Shown: piece by piece, positions 45,498-57,908 of the stretch
How the letters are laid out: the number at the start of each line of letters is the position of its first letter
Numbering within the stretch: position 1 is the stretch's first letter
NCBI RefSeq assembly: GCF_963169125.1
Contig: NC_084794.1
Span: 116,722,358-116,786,357 of the forward strand
Reading direction: 5' to 3'
Origin: Humulus lupulus
Taxonomy: Eukaryota; Streptophyta; Magnoliopsida; Rosales; Cannabaceae
DNA: 64,000 bases
Notes under the pieces: model-generated
The model's database searches: none
What the model was told of the DNA's origin: nothing
The model's input: only the letters and a program-made list of their open reading frames with translations
Position numbers and translations under genes: made by a program

Positions 45498-48370
45498 TTA
45501 AAGAGAACAAACCCCCAAAGATTTTCGGTGGAAATCAAAGCGAACCGAATCAAGAGCTTTAGTGAAAATATTTGCAATTTGTTTATGTGTTTCAATATAT
45601 TCCAAGATAAGAACTTTATTTTCAACTAATTCTCTTATGAAATGATGACGAATATCAATATGTTTAGTACGAGAATGTTGCACATGATTTTTTGAAATAT
45701 TAATTGCACTTGTATTATCACAAAAAATAGTTAAAGTGTCAAGATTAAACCCATAATCCATCATCATTTGCTTCATCCACAAAAGTTGTGCACAACAACT
45801 TCTTGCTGCAATGTATTCGGCCTCAGCTGTTGAGAGAGAAATAGAATTCTGTTTCTTGCTGTGCCAAGAGACTAGATTTTTTCCCAAGAAGAAACATCCT
45901 CCACTAGTGCTTTTTCTGTCATCAGTGTTACCTGCCCAATCAGCATCACTAAAACACACTAGATTAGGGTTAGTTTCTTTTGAATACCAAATACCATAAT
46001 TAGCAGTCCCATGAACATATCGAATGATTCTTTTGACAGCTGTAACATGAGACTCCATGGGATTTCCTTGGTACCTGGCACACACACCAACACTATAACT
46101 TAAATCAGGTCGACTAGCAGTGAGATAAAGAAGACTACCAATCATGCTCCTATACAGTGTAGGATCAACTTTGACACCATTTTCATCTTTGGATAGCTTC
46201 ACGGTCGTTCCCATTAGTGTTTTGGCAATCTTTGAACTTTCAAGTCCAAACTTTTTGGCCAGGTTCTTAGCATATTTGCTTTGAGAAACAAATGTGCCTT
46301 CATCTAACTGCTTGACTTTTAAATCTAAGAAATAAGTCAATTCTCCCATCATGCTCATTTCAAATTCCTCTTTCATTTGTTTCACAAATACCTGCACCTC
46401 ATTGTCAGAAGTAGAACCAAACACAATATCATCAACATAAATCTGAGCAATAATTATGTTAGATATAATATTTTTGATAAATAAAGTTTTATCTGCTCCA
46501 CCCCTTTTGTATCCATGAGAAACAAGAAATTGAGTGAGTCTCTCATACCAAGCCCGAGGGGCTTGCTTCAAACCATAAAGAGCTTTCTCCAATTTGTAAA
46601 CATGATCAGGTGCATGAGGATCTTCAAACCCTTTGGGTTGTTCAACATATACCACTTCATTCAAGATCCCATTGAGAAATGCGGATTTGACATCCATTTG
46701 GAACAACCTGAAACCAATCAAACAAGCAATAGACAATAATAATATAATTGATTCAATTCTTGCAACAGGTGTAGATGTTTCATAAAAGTCTATTCCTTCC
46801 ACTTGTGTGTACCCTTGTGCCACTAATCTTGCTTTATTTCGCATAATTGTACCAAATTCATCAGATTTATTCTTGAAAATCCATTTTGTACCAATAATAT
46901 TGGTATTTAACGGTCTTGGCACAAGAATCCACACTTTGTTTCTAAAAAAAAATTGTTCCAATTCCTCCTGCATAGCTTTAATCCAATTTTCATCAGTTAA
47001 AGCTTCTTTCACATTTTTAGGCTCAATTAGAGATAAGAAACAAACAAATTGAACAACATTACTAAACCTTCTTCGTGTTACCATACTGTATTTTGGATTT
47101 CCAAGTATTAAATCTGCTGGATGATTTAACTTAACTCTGGTTGATGGCTCCTTTTGGACTTCATCCAAAATAATATCTGGAAATTTATTTTCTGTCTGTC
47201 CAGCATCTGTTTCATCGAATTCGCGATCTGTTGGAACAGATGGACTAGACGTTGCAACAGTAGTATCACTGACAGAAACTTCTTCGTGTTTTTCAGTAGG
47301 TTCATCAGTAAACCTATCAATTTCTTCCTCAGTAGAAAACTCAGAAAAATCCCTGGCATCATCAATAACAACGTTAGCCGACTCCATTACAGTTTGGGTT
47401 CTCATGTTATACACACGATAAGCCCTACTGTTAGTGGAGTATCCAATAAAAACACCTTCATCACTCTTAGCATCAAACTTACCAAGATTTTCTCTATCTC
47501 TCAAAATGTAACAAACACATCCAAAAACATGAAAATAAGCCACACTTGGTTTCTTACCTTTCCAAATTTCATAAGATGTTTTAGATGTACCTGGACGGAG
47601 AAAAACACGGTTTATGATATAGCAAGCAGTGTTAATTGCTTCTGCCCATAACCGTTTGGTCAATTTTTTGCTATTTAGCATCACTCTAGCCATTTCTTGA
47701 AGAGTGCGGTTTTTCCTTTCTACAACTCCATTCTGTTGAGGAGTTTTGGGAGTTGAAAACTCATGAGAAATACCTGCAGACTTACAAAAATCATCATAGA
47801 CAGAATTCTCAAACTCTTTACCATGATCACTTCTTATACGAACAATTTTTCCAATGTTGCAATCTTTTTCAACTTTTAATTTCAAGCAAAGAGTTTTAAA
47901 TGCATCAAAAGTATCAGATTTTTCTTTCAAGAAATCCACCCAAGTATATCTAGAAAAATCATCCACACAAACAAAAATATACCTTTTCCCATTTAAACTC
48001 TCAATTTGAATTGGACCCATAAGATCCATGTGAAGCAATTCTAAAACTTTCGAAGTGTTTATGTCAGAAACACTTTTATGTGTAATCTTTAATTGCTTGC
48101 CAAGTTGACAACTCTTGCACTTACCATCAGATTCTTTACCTAGCTTAGGTAAACCACGAACAATCCCTGCATGTGACAATTTTTTCAAGGCTTTGAAATT
48201 TATGTGACCAAGTTTATCATGCCACACATCAGTGCTATTTCTCACAATAGATTGACACATAATAGAAGGCAAAAGAGTATAGCAATTGTCATTAGATCTA
48301 AAACCTTCAAGAACATTCTCACCATTCTTGTTTAAAACAAAACAATTCTCTTTATCAAAGTTAACAGTAT
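45498..48370 (-). CDS. Copia pol: integrase, reverse transcriptase, RNase H (924 aa plus short N-terminal extension)
   Basis: Open from the start of the GAG-pre-integrase region to the stop. From Met at 48272: zinc-binding H19...H23...C52...C55 (WHDKLGHINF, KCKSCQLGKQ). The integrase core has D83 (HMDLMGP), D149 (IRSDHGKEF) and E185 (QQNGVVERKN). RT spans about 445-690 with D527 (FQMDVKSAFLNG) and YVDD at 612-615. RNase H spans 775-905 with SDAD 775-778, E817/E819 and D852 (IFCDNTSA). All catalytic residues are present. The frame also extends upstream of Met272 to ~48370 (FDKENCFVLNKNGENV), where a frameshift separates it from protease. It would integrate and copy the element. The length is normal for copia pol without protease. 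Confidence 0.95.
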
Positions 48371-48606
48371 AACCTTGATAAAAAAATTTGACTTATGCTA
48401 AGCAAGTTAGCTTTAAGTCCTTCCACAAGTAACACTCTTTTGATTTTAGGTAACCCTTCAAAGTTAAGAGTACCCATTCCAAGAACATTACCTTCAATTC
48501 CATTCCCAAAAGTAACAGATCCACAATGCATAGGTTTTATGTTTGTAAGAATAGACCTGTCACCTGTCATATGTCTTGAACAACCACTGTCAAAATACCA
48601 AAAATA
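48361..48606 (-). pseudogene. Copia aspartic protease, joined to pol by a frameshift
   Basis: Starts YFDSGCSRHMTGDRSIL (catalytic D-S-G kept) and runs through VTFGNGIEGNVLGMGTL, LPKIKRVLLVEGLKANLLSI and SQI, then shifts frame at a T-rich run (about 48385) before YQGYTVNF. A TAA just upstream (48607) separates it from gag. The T-run shift is the kind of single-base error that can be recent. A programmed shift cannot be excluded from sequence alone. Confidence 0.85.
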
Positions 48607-49452
48607 TTAAGAAGCAGATCTATCATATTTACTAGCAAAACCAGCAAAACAATTATTCTTTTTTATCCATATTTTCCTTGGTTGAATATTTTTATTTTTT
48701 ACTCTTTTGAAATTATCAAAATAATTTAATTTCTCAAAATATTCATTTTTGGAAAAATTCATAAGAGTAAAACACTTAGGTCGAATATGACCCTTCCTAC
48801 CACAAAAATGACAGATTGGAATGAATTTTTCAAACTTACCATTGGATTTACCTGCTGACTGTGTCCTTTCTGTTGGAACAACAGATTTCAGTGAGGATGA
48901 CATAGGAACATCAGACGATAGCATCCCAGCCGAGATAAAGACAGTTTTCTTTGATTTTTGAGAACTTGAAGCACCAAGTCCCACATGACTTCTTTGACCT
49001 GCATTCTGTATATTCTCAAAAACAGTTGAACCGGGGTTAAGCATTCTAACATTTTTCTCAAGAGTATCCAAATCTTTAGACAACTTATTAATTTCAACAT
49101 TTTTTGAAATTATTTATTTTTCAAAATTTTCATTTAAGTCAGTAAGTTGTTTAATTTCAAAGGATAATTCTTTATTTTTTCTTACCAATGACCGATTTTC
49201 AGAACACACTTTCACCCATGAACCATACATCTTTTTGTAAGATTCACTCAAAGACTCATCATTCAATTCAGATTCATCACTATCAGAATTTTCTTCATCT
49301 TTTGAAACATTATTTAAGCAAACAATTTTTTCATTTTCAGATTTAGAAACAGGTAAAATAGAAGTGAAAGCGACATTACCTTCCTCATCTTCACTACTTT
49401 CTGAGTCATTATCACTCCAAGTAGTAATCATACCTTTTTTGTTCTTTTTCAA
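48607..49452 (-). pseudogene. Copia gag, C-terminal part with second zinc knuckle
   Basis: Two open stretches split by a TAA at ~49111. The first (49452-49114) has acidic/Ser-rich sequence (WSDNDSESSEDEEG) and SENRSLVRKNKELSFEIKQL coiled-coil-like sequence. The second (49083-48607) contains CHFCGRKGHIRPKCF, a CX2CX4HX4C zinc knuckle that binds element RNA, followed by a Lys/Asn-rich tail. The acidic and coiled stretches before the knuckle are usual for SIRE-like gags. Confidence 0.85.
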
Positions 49453-50364
49453 GGTGTTTGCACATTCAGACTGGATGTGGCCAAATCCATCACATTCCCT
49501 GCACTAAATATCCTTTTTATTAGTTTGAAAATGATTAAGAGAAGAATGATTACCTTTTGACGGCTTGCCATTGAACTTCTTATTTCCTATCTTTTTCATA
49601 TATTTTTTAAAATTCTTTGCAAGCATTGCCATTTCATTATCACCATCTTCTTCATTTGATGCTTCATCATCTGATGCTTCTTTGGAAGTACTTAGCTTGT
49701 CTTTTTGACGAATCTTTTGATTTAACTCAAAGGTACAAAGTGACCCCATCAATTCTTCTACTTTCATAGTACTGAAGTTTTTTGCCTCTTCCATAGCAGT
49801 GAGCTTAACATTGAACCTGTCAGGAAGAACTCGAACAATTTTTCTAACAAGAACAGAATCATCAAGTTTCTCACCAAGTGCAAAATACTCATTAGAAATA
49901 TCAGATAATCTCTCATAAAATTCAGAAAGTGTTTCAGAATCAGACATCCTAAGGTCATCAAACCTAGTTTGTAACATAATAAATCTAGATCTTTTGACAT
50001 CTACAGTTCCTTCAAACTGAGTTTGAAGAATTGTCCAAGCATCTTTAGCCGAGACACATGTGGAAACAAGTTTAATAAGACTTTCTCCAACACCATTGAA
50101 AATGGCGTGAAGAGCTTTATTATTATAACTGGATAATTTTTCTTCTTCTGTATCCCAAACAAGTTCAGATTTGACCTTTGTGCCTCCATCTTCACCTTTT
50201 TCGGTAGGAGGTGACCATCCAGAAAAAATTGCTCTCCATGCTTTCTCATCTTGAGCTTTTATGAAAGCTCTCATCCTAACTTTCCAATATGGATAGTTTG
50301 AGTCATTAAGCAATGGAGGTCGAGACACCGAACGACCTTCTGTAAAGAAAGACATTTCACACAA
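49453..50364 (-). pseudogene. Copia gag, N-terminal capsid part with first zinc knuckle
   Basis: 286 codons from Met at 50364 (the later Met in MSFFTEGRSVSRPP at 50355 is an equally good start). The DUF4219/UBN2-type gag is visible: YPYWKVRMRAFIKAQDEKAW, ALHAIFNGVGESLIKLVSTC, AKDAWTILQTQFEGTVDVKR and ETLSEFYERLSDISNEYFAL, with LPDRFNVKLTAMEEAKNFST. A TAG after TNKKDI (49501-49503) stops it just before the first knuckle CRECDGFGHIQSEC, which stays in frame beyond the stop. It forms the particle in working elements. Confidence 0.88.
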
Positions 50365-50416
50365 AACAAATCAAACGGAAAATAACCACAAGATCTCACT
50401 AAGAGTTTAGTGAACC

Positions 50417-50428
50417 GCTTTGATACCA
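50417..50428 (-). other. Primer-binding site of the young copia element
   Basis: The minus strand reads TGGTATCAAAGC two bases after the LTR, one mismatch from the standard initiator tRNA-Met complement TGGTATCAGAGC. Confidence 0.85.
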
Positions 50429-50430
50429 AT

Positions 50431-51590
50431 TGAAATTCCGTTTTTATAAGATTACCAACTTAATTATTCAAATAAAATAATTAATTATTGAACTGTTACA
50501 TAAATGTTTAAACAGACACAAAGACTGTTTGAACAGAAACCAGATATGTTTAAATAGTTTGTGACCAGAAGATAAAAACGAACATAAAGTAAAGAACACA
50601 CAAATTTTTACGTGGTATCAGCAATCTTTGCAGATTGCTACTAGTCCACGAGGCCACGCCCAGAGAATGAAATTTATTAGAAGAATATCTAAATGATTAC
50701 AAAACCAAATTGACTTATACAAATAAAGACCCCCTCTTGAATTTGTCGCAACTGTTGTAATCTAAACTCCTAATCAAATATCTGAAGTGCTAAGATCTTG
50801 AACTCCCTTCAAATCATAACACTTGCACTTTTCCTCCCGAAAAGTGACTCACGAACAAGACTTCTCCCGAAGCTTGATGACCAATGTCCAAGTGTGTTCA
50901 ACCTGCACAATTAACACAAAGAAAACAATACAGAAGTACACTGTAATAAACCGCTAAGAACTTGCTGGACTCAAGTTCTTCACATAATAAAAAGTCTCTC
51001 TAAAACTTCAAAAATATTTGGAAAACAATACACCAAGAGAGATGATCAAAAACCAACGACCTAAGGATGATTAAATACTTTTTAGAATCCCTTTAGGTCG
51101 TGGAAAACAAATCAGAAACCAATCAGCCAATAAATGGAAAATCTTCCAAAACAGGAAAGTCAGAATCTGTTCAAACAGACTGGCAATCCGTTCAAACAGA
51201 TTCATTGAACCTGGACAGTTTTTAAACCAGTTTCCCTAAATAAATAAGGAAACAATATATACATTATCACTGCAAGCTATACACGATTTCTGGGCAACCA
51301 AATCAGATCAACAAATAAAAATAAATACCAATAATTTCCATATAAACTAATTTCAAGAAAAGATATTCTTTTATAGGAAATTAAATATTTATTTTATAAT
51401 CATATATAGAATAATCTAATTATAGAAAACATATCACAACAAAACAGGAAACTACCCATTTCGAAAAAACCACTCAATATTACAAAACAGTAAACTACCC
51501 ATTTTGAAAATACCACTCAATATATTTTGAAAATACATTCCATATTTAATTTTGTCAATTTTATCAAATATACCAATAAAGGATTTTACA
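50431..51590 (-). repeat. 5' LTR of the young copia element
   Basis: Same ends and content as 42474-43632. Differences are scattered single substitutions and one-base indels, consistent with a recent insertion. Confidence 0.95.
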
Positions 51591-51597
51591 ATGAGGT

Positions 51598-51798
51598 TCG
51601 ATCAAAACTGATCTACATCCTTGGCGAGTAGTCAATCTTATTAATGAAAAATCAACAAGATTATAAAACCAAATAAAAGCAACATGCATCACACTTCCAG
51701 TACAAGATTTACTATGCTCTCCTATGCATTCTGATTATTCTATACATTACCAAATGAACGAGAGCCAGCCTATTTGTATATGCTGTCCTCCAAACAAA
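51598..51798 (-). mobile_element. Old copia LTR, middle fragment
   Basis: Continues the 42342-42473 fragment (tcgatcaaaactgatctaca) and is cut at 51798 by the CACTA element. Its last bases ccaaacaaa join to aaatacaagagagc at 58472 with the shared 3-bp AAA. Confidence 0.6.
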
Positions 51799-51934
51799 CA
51801 TTACAACAATTTTCATTTTTAACGATTGTCTATGATATGTAGTAAGACATTAAATGTATTTAGGGATATTTTAAGTCTACGTGTATAAGTCATTAAAAGT
51901 TATTCTTTATGACTAAATGTGTAAGTCATTAAAA

Positions 51935-52135
51935 ATGATGGGAGACGTTAGAATAATTAAATTAAAAAATTTGAACTAAATTAAAATTGGTAGCATCTGC
52001 AGACCTCTAACGTCTCCCCTCGGTAGACGTGGATGACATCTAACGTCTCCCATGGGAAGACGAGCCACATCGGACGTCTACCCAGGGGAGACATTAGATG
52101 TCCTCCACGTCTACTAAGGGGTGACGTTAGAGGTA
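51935..52135. repeat. Left subterminal repeats of the CACTA element
   Basis: Repeated and inverted words: gggagacgttag, ctaacgtctcccctcggtag, acatctaacgtctcccatgg, aggggagacattagatgtcc, aggggtgacgttagagg. They pair with each other to form hairpins and match the family of words at the right end. Confidence 0.8.
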
Positions 52136-53553
52136 TTTTGCTAATATACCCAGCTATTCTTCCTTTTTTCCTGAGCCACACGAACCCGAAAGAACGGAGG
52201 GCGATTTCTGTAGCGTTTTTGGGCGATTTTCATGTGCAATTTCATGATTTTAGGCTCTCAAAACCTCATTTCAGGTATGTTTTTAAGATTAAATGAATGT
52301 ATTATAGTTAGAATAATTATTTTTGTTTATTTTCTTTAATTATTAGTGGGTTAATATTGGATTTTTAGGGTTTGTATGTGTTGTGGTTTTTGGCGAATCT
52401 TGACTCAATAATATTGATTTCAAGCATATTTGAGGTAAGATTTCGAGATCAAAACAATGTATTATTGTTTGAACAATAGAAAAAATAATTTTTGCACATT
52501 ATTTTATATGATTTGTGGTTTTATTAGAAATATTTGTTTAAAGTATGAAAAATAATTTTAATGTAGATTTGAGATACCACATTGTTTACTCTTAAGATGA
52601 TATAAATATGTTTACTATTTTTAATTTTTTTACTATTTAATCCAAAAAGTATACATATTTTATTAAATTTTTAGGTTGATTAAGTATATATGTTTTGCTA
52701 AAATTTATTTAATAACTTTTTCTTAAGGAAAAAAAAACTAATTTTAATTTTACATACCAAATTGCATGTATATATATAAGTAATTCATGTATATATGTTT
52801 ATGATTTTTTTTGACTTATATTATTATCTAATTTGAAAATTATATACATTTTAAATATTTTATTAACATTTAACTAGGTTGATTATATATAGTTATGTTA
52901 TTTTATTTGTTTAGTACTCTTTTATTTATTAATTAATTTAATTTTGTCGGTTGTGGTTTTATTGGAGTGAGATTTTACAGTTATTTTTGTGAGATTTTTC
53001 CTCAAAATTTCTATTTCAAGCACAATTTAAGATTTTTAAGTTTCTAAAATCACAAGAATAAGTTATTGTTAATCCAATTATTTAGTGATATTTGTTTAGC
53101 AATCTTTTTAAACTTTTGCTAGAGGAGTTTGAATATCTTAAATATTCATCCATAGTAAAGTAGGTTCTGGAATTAAAATTGTGTGTTGCGGTGATAACAG
53201 AATGTTGAGAACTGTGTGTTTTAGTGAAGTAGGTCATAGAAAATTTGTTTGTGTGTTGCGGAGCTATAACCAAGAAACTTATTGTGTGTTGTTTGAATTG
53301 TTTGACTTGTTGTTCACATATGGTTATATCACTATTATAGGGGAAATCATGCCCAATTTTGTCTATAATTATCTATTTTATTATAATATTTGAATTGTGT
53401 TGTGCTTATTGGATTGGATTTGATTAGATTGACAGATGATTAGGTTATTAATATAGGGAAAATACTGCAAAAATTTTCGTATGCTCGGTCGTATGATTAT
53501 TTGGTTTTGTTTGTTTAATTTTCAATAGATATAGGATAAGATATGGAGGTAAA
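52136..53553. other. CACTA interior upstream of the gene
   Basis: AT-rich. 52240-52450 has two splice-like gtaaga/gtatg sites after short leader-like stretches (ttcaggtatgtttt, tgaggtaagatttcg), so it may be leader exons and long introns of the transposon gene. No protein is recognisable. Confidence 0.4.
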
Positions 53554-54600
53554 ATGGATGTCAACGAATAGGATATCCATGAAATATAAAAAATGGGTCG
53601 ATTTGTTCTTAAGATTTTGTTAGAAAAATATGAAGACCCAAAATTTAGACCTTGCACATATGTTAAGTGTGGAAATGTAAGAAAAATAGATCTTAGTAAG
53701 ATGAAATAACACTTATTTTTTAATGGAATTTTCAATAGTTACATGGTTTGGTATGTGCATGGGGAGAGAACTCATGTCGCTCCAACTCCCCTAAGTAGAC
53801 CCAATGAAGTGAGGAGGAATATAGTAGAGAAAATTACAATCAGCCCGACCCACCAGCACAATTTGTGCCCGAGCTAATTAAAATTTGATGGTGGAAAATG
53901 AATATGTATGTACATATATATAATGCTACTTATTACAATGTGCATGTATCTAGTTGCCAATTAGCCATTGGTTCGTTGTCCAATATTATTGCATCGAGCA
54001 AACTCTTTCAAAAAGAGGCAGGTAAAATCCACCAAGTGGTGAATACTGACTCTATTAAGCTAGTAACGCCTCTTCCTTTTGCATATCTTGATCAAAATAT
54101 GTACATAGCCATTCAGGCTATTGAGCATCCTATATCGTGGCTTAAGGAATCGGCCATCGTATATGATGATATACATGAACATGTGATGTATCGTGCTTAT
54201 ATAATTATATTTGTTATTATATATATATTAATTTGTTTGTAAATTTTTTTATTATTAATATTATTTTACAGGCTTATTCTAGAAGTAATAACAGATCAGA
54301 ATGACCAATTGCTCCTTCAACACAACGACCACGAGAAATGATACAACGTTTGATCTATCCTTTGACACAAGACACTAGTCCTTTGGAACAAATATACAAT
54401 GTCATATCTCGTTGGGATAACAATGACTGTGTCAATCCAGGCATAGATGAGAATGTATTTGGTCAGGATATGTCAAATCTTTATGTATGAAAAGAGGACA
54501 TATTTAAATTTATTCGAATGGAAAAGATTGGACAGGTAATTTTTGTTTGCTACATGAGGTATTTCATAAGTTTCTTAATTAAACTTTCTTATTTGATTTA
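53554..54600 (+). pseudogene. CACTA gene, 5' part: transposase-associated and DUF8039-like domains
   Basis: The first exon starts at ATG 53554 and, across stops, reads GRFVLKILLEKYEDPKFRPC, TYVKCGNVRKIDLSKMK and HLFFNGIFNSYMVWYVHGER. This is the CxxCxN...HL...NG....Y..W..HGE pattern of the Transpos_assoc domain. A 114-codon frame at 53898-54242 contains CQLAIGSLSNIIASSKLFQK and KIHQVVNTDSIKLVTPLPFA, similar to the DUF8039 segment of plant CACTA proteins. The next exon (from 54271) has LIYPLTQDTSPLEQIYNVIS, VFGQDMSNLYV, a stop, and EDIFKFIRMEKIGQ before a GTAATT donor near 54537. Several stops make it a pseudogene. Confidence 0.75.
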
Positions 54601-54639
54601 TTTTAACAATAAATGTCCCTAATTATATTTTTGACTTTT

Positions 54640-54822
54640 TCTGAATAGGTTGTTATACAATTTTGTGGTAAAATAAGGGCGCCAAAATAATATTTTCTTT
54701 GCCAATCCTAATGTTGTAGCCACTAGAGGAAGTTCATTCGAAGACCGTGTTCAAGGTCTGTTCAAGCCCTGTCGTCAACTAAGATCAAATGAGCAGCTTA
54801 TACTTGTCCATAAGAACCATGG
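54640..54822 (+). pseudogene. CACTA gene, exon cut by the solo LTR
   Basis: After an AG (tgaatag) the plus strand continues with gttgttatacaattttgtgg (VVIQFCGKIR-like, the usual IGQAVIQFY... link to the C48 domain) with a frame disturbance. It runs through RGSSFEDRVQGLFKPCRQLR to LVHKNHG at 54822, where the LTR is inserted. The exon resumes at 57229. Confidence 0.55.
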
Positions 54823-57223
54823 GTGTAACGACCCAATTGACTAATAAGGCTTAAGGGCCTTGATTAGTGTGCCGGGAGGGCATAATTGGATTATATGTGA
54901 TTTAATGATTAAAGCATGTTATATGATTATTTGAATATCTGTGATGCATGACTATGTGTATTAGTATGCATGTAGGCCCTGATTAGGTTAGAAGGGCATA
55001 ATTGTAAATTTTGGCCCGTTGAGGGCATAACTGTACATATATGTGATAAATTGTCAAGACCACATTATTATGTGGATATATTTGTAATCTGTGACTTGAG
55101 ACGATCCTAGTGAACGGTTTAGCAAAAAAAGTCACGGCAGGGATTTATACCCGGCTCGGGGCGAGCCTGGGGGTATTTATGGGAATTTAGAGAATATATT
55201 GGAGTCTATTTTGACATTGAAGAATATAATTGGGGATTAGTTAGGTGTCAGGAAGTAAGTGGTAGATATTTGAGATACTCGAGGAACTAGTGGGAATTGG
55301 GTGAAATGACCAAAATGCCCCTAGGTTGATTTAAAGGCTTAGGGATAATGGGAGGGTATTGTGGTCATTTGGCTTATAAAGGATAGGTGTTAAGTGCTGC
55401 TTTGGATTTATGCCTTAGTGGATTGTGTAGAAAGGGCTGGAAGTCTGAAGGAAAGGAAAGAAAGAATAGAAGGAAAAAGGGAAGGAAAAACAGGGCAATT
55501 TCTAAGATCGGTTTGGGACTTCTTCATCATTTTCTTCTGGAGATTTGAGGCTAGAATCCAAAGGAGCTTAAGGCTGAGATTGTATAATTGAGGTCTTGAT
55601 CAGGTTGGGGAAACTAGCTGAGGTTGTTCATTAGTTGAGGTAAGACTTTGAGGTTAATATTTCAGTTCCTGGTATAGGTGTTGAGCTGGTTAAACTAAGC
55701 AAAGTTCTGTGGGAATTCTAGGGAGTTGAGGCTGGAGATTTGAGGAGGAGAAGGCTAAGAAAAAGTGGGTGACAACCTAGGCTAAGCTCATCCATCATAG
55801 GTAAGAAACTCTAGCTTTAAGCTTTGTGAATTATGTGGTTTTGTTGAGTTTATGAGCTTTCGGTTTAGCCATTGTGATTTCCTTGATTTGGGGTGCATGC
55901 GTTTGAGTTATGTGTGGTTGGGATGTTTGGGATGAGTGGAGGATGTTGGAAGGCTTGCTTTGAAGTTTGGTTGAGGTTTGGTTGGGTTTGGAGTAAGTTT
56001 GGCTCGGAAAAATTTGAAGGAGAAAATGATGTGCAGAGCTGTACTGTGACTAGCGCTACAACGCTAGTCACTGGGTGCTGTAGCGCTAGGCCTTGAAGTT
56101 TCTGAGCCTTTTGTCTCTGTTTGTAGCGCTGTAGCGCTCTCCTTAGAGTGTTGTAGCGCTACCCTGTTTCCAGAAATGGGTTTTTGGGTTAATTTCAAGG
56201 GTTTTCGCCCGAGGGTTCGAGGTTCAATTCAACCACCCCGTTAGGTGGAATTAGGGCTTCCCGAGGGCTCGGGATTGGTCCCGAGGCTAGGATTTTGGAC
56301 TTGAGGTTTGGTGATGATTCTGATCTATGGCTGTGACTAGGTGTACGCTAGGGCTTGAATGGGATCATGCTTGAGGATCAAATTGAACAAAGCTAGCGAA
56401 TCTAAAGGTAAGAAAACTGCATCCGGTTATGTGTTTATGATGGGACTAAGTGCTCTCGATATCTGTATAATTTCATAGATGGTATTACGCCATGGGACAT
56501 ATGATAAATGGCCTAAGGGTGCCGTAAATTGTACTTGCGCACAGGGTGTGGCTCGGCCACTGGTAGCCAAGGACAGCTTAATATTCACTGAGCTCGGTTT
56601 AAGCGGGTCGGAGTCAGTGGGAAAAATAGAGGGTGCGGCCTAAGGGCGTTAACCCTAGTTATCATATGTGAATTTATTATTGATATGAAATGATATACTT
56701 GATATGTTGAATACTTGATTAACATGAAAACTTAAACTGTAGAGTACATGCTTATGCGGTATGAGTTATCTGATTGTCTGTTGAATGATTGTGCTCTGTT
56801 ATTGTATTTTCTTGCTGGGCCTTGGCTCATGGGTGCTACGTAGTGTAGGTAAATGCAAAGGCAAGTTGGACCAATCCTGAGATGGAGAGCTGCGGGGCTG
56901 AATGTACATAGTCAGCTGATCGGCCGTCACGGCCGAGGAGTGGAACAGGAGGAAAAATGCTTAACTATCTGTTTTGCCTTAGAGTGGCTAATCACTGTAT
57001 TTTTATCTTGAATCTTTTGTAAACAATCTTTAACTTATCACTTTTGGGATCCCATGTAAAAACAATGTTTATTCATACGAAGTGAAGCTTTTGAGACCAA
57101 AATCTTTTAACCCTAGTTCAACTGTAGTTACAGTAGCACGTTTTGAATTAAATGACTTGATTAGCGAGTCCTGCACCTTTATAGACACACAGTGTAACCG
57201 TCCTGGCTATCTAGGGCGTTACA
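54823..57223 (+). mobile_element. Solo LTR of a chromovirus-like element, 2.4 kb
   Basis: TGTAACGACCC...GGGCGTTACA with the 5-bp duplication ATGGG (54818-54822, 57224-57228). It is similar in layout to the LTRs at 33588 and 36051: the opening ttgactaataaggcttaagg, the block cttgctgggccttggctcatgg near 56812, and a GC-rich module (56035-56170) made of repeated gtagcgct palindromes. No internal region remains. Confidence 0.95.
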
Positions 57224-57228
57224 ATGGG

Positions 57229-57908
57229 TAAGTTCAAAACTTTGGTATTGTTAGATTCTTAGTCCTTATAACATTTTCGTTGGACTTATATCTAGTATTA
57301 TTTTTCTTATCCAGTGTGCATTGGATGTTGATATTATTGGCCCCATATGCATATTACGTTTGTTGTTGTGATTCGGTGAACTAAAAACTTGAAAACTGTG
57401 AAGAAATTGTGGCGGTAATACTCAATGCATTCAACCATTTTCTGGCCAGTCTATCAAAACCTCCCGAGATTTCAAATAATATAGAAATTGTGCAACTGAA
57501 AGTAAGTAACTACAACTTTAATTATTTTTAAAATCTATAATTGAATTTTACTAATATTCTTTATATTAATTATTTGACTTTTTATTTAAATACTAGAGTC
57601 CACACCAGCTGGACAATGTGGCATGTAGATATTATGTGATGATGATGTTGAAGGATTACATTGAACATCCATGACCCCGACATTACTTGAAGAAAGAGGT
57701 ATGTACATAAATTTATAAAAGTTTACAATTTATTTATTTTTAAAGTATATATAGTCAAATTATAATAATTAACTAATATATTTTACTCTGTATTTTTTTG
57801 TAGCTAAACACTACGCCATATACTCCAACACAGATTGATGAAATGCGACAATATTGGTCAACTAATAATTCAAAGTCATTGTCCAAATTATTAGGTTTTT
57901 GTTGTTAA
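57229..57908 (+). pseudogene. CACTA gene, 3' exons: C48 (Ulp1-like) protease C-terminus
   Basis: After the LTR the exon ends near GTAAGT (57229-57233). Following exons are 57320-57505 (decayed) and ~57598-57698, SPHQLDNVACRYYVMMMLKD then YIEHP, with the Q and catalytic C of the Q-x-D-x-x-x-C-G-x-Y-V-M motif kept but Gly changed to Arg. It ends at GTATGT. The last exon 57804-57908 reads LNTTPYTPTQIDEMRQYWST to a TAA. Order and ending match the remnant at 4204-4489. In CACTA relatives this protease-like domain follows the transposase-associated part; its role is unknown. Confidence 0.75.

Larger units (their letters stand above)
42474..51590 (-). mobile_element. Young Ty1/copia element (SIRE-like), minus strand, 9.1 kb
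   Basis: Two LTRs of 1159 and 1160 bases (42474-43632 and 50431-51590) differ at only about 20 positions by eye (roughly 98% identical). Between them on the minus strand come a tRNA-Met primer site, gag with two zinc knuckles, protease, integrase, RT and RNase H in copia order, a 1.8-kb post-pol region and a polypurine tract. The 7-base word atgaggt flanks both outer ends (42467-42473, 51591-51597), containing the expected 5-bp duplication. Domain order and the long post-pol part point to the SIRE/Maximus lineage. Confidence 0.95.
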
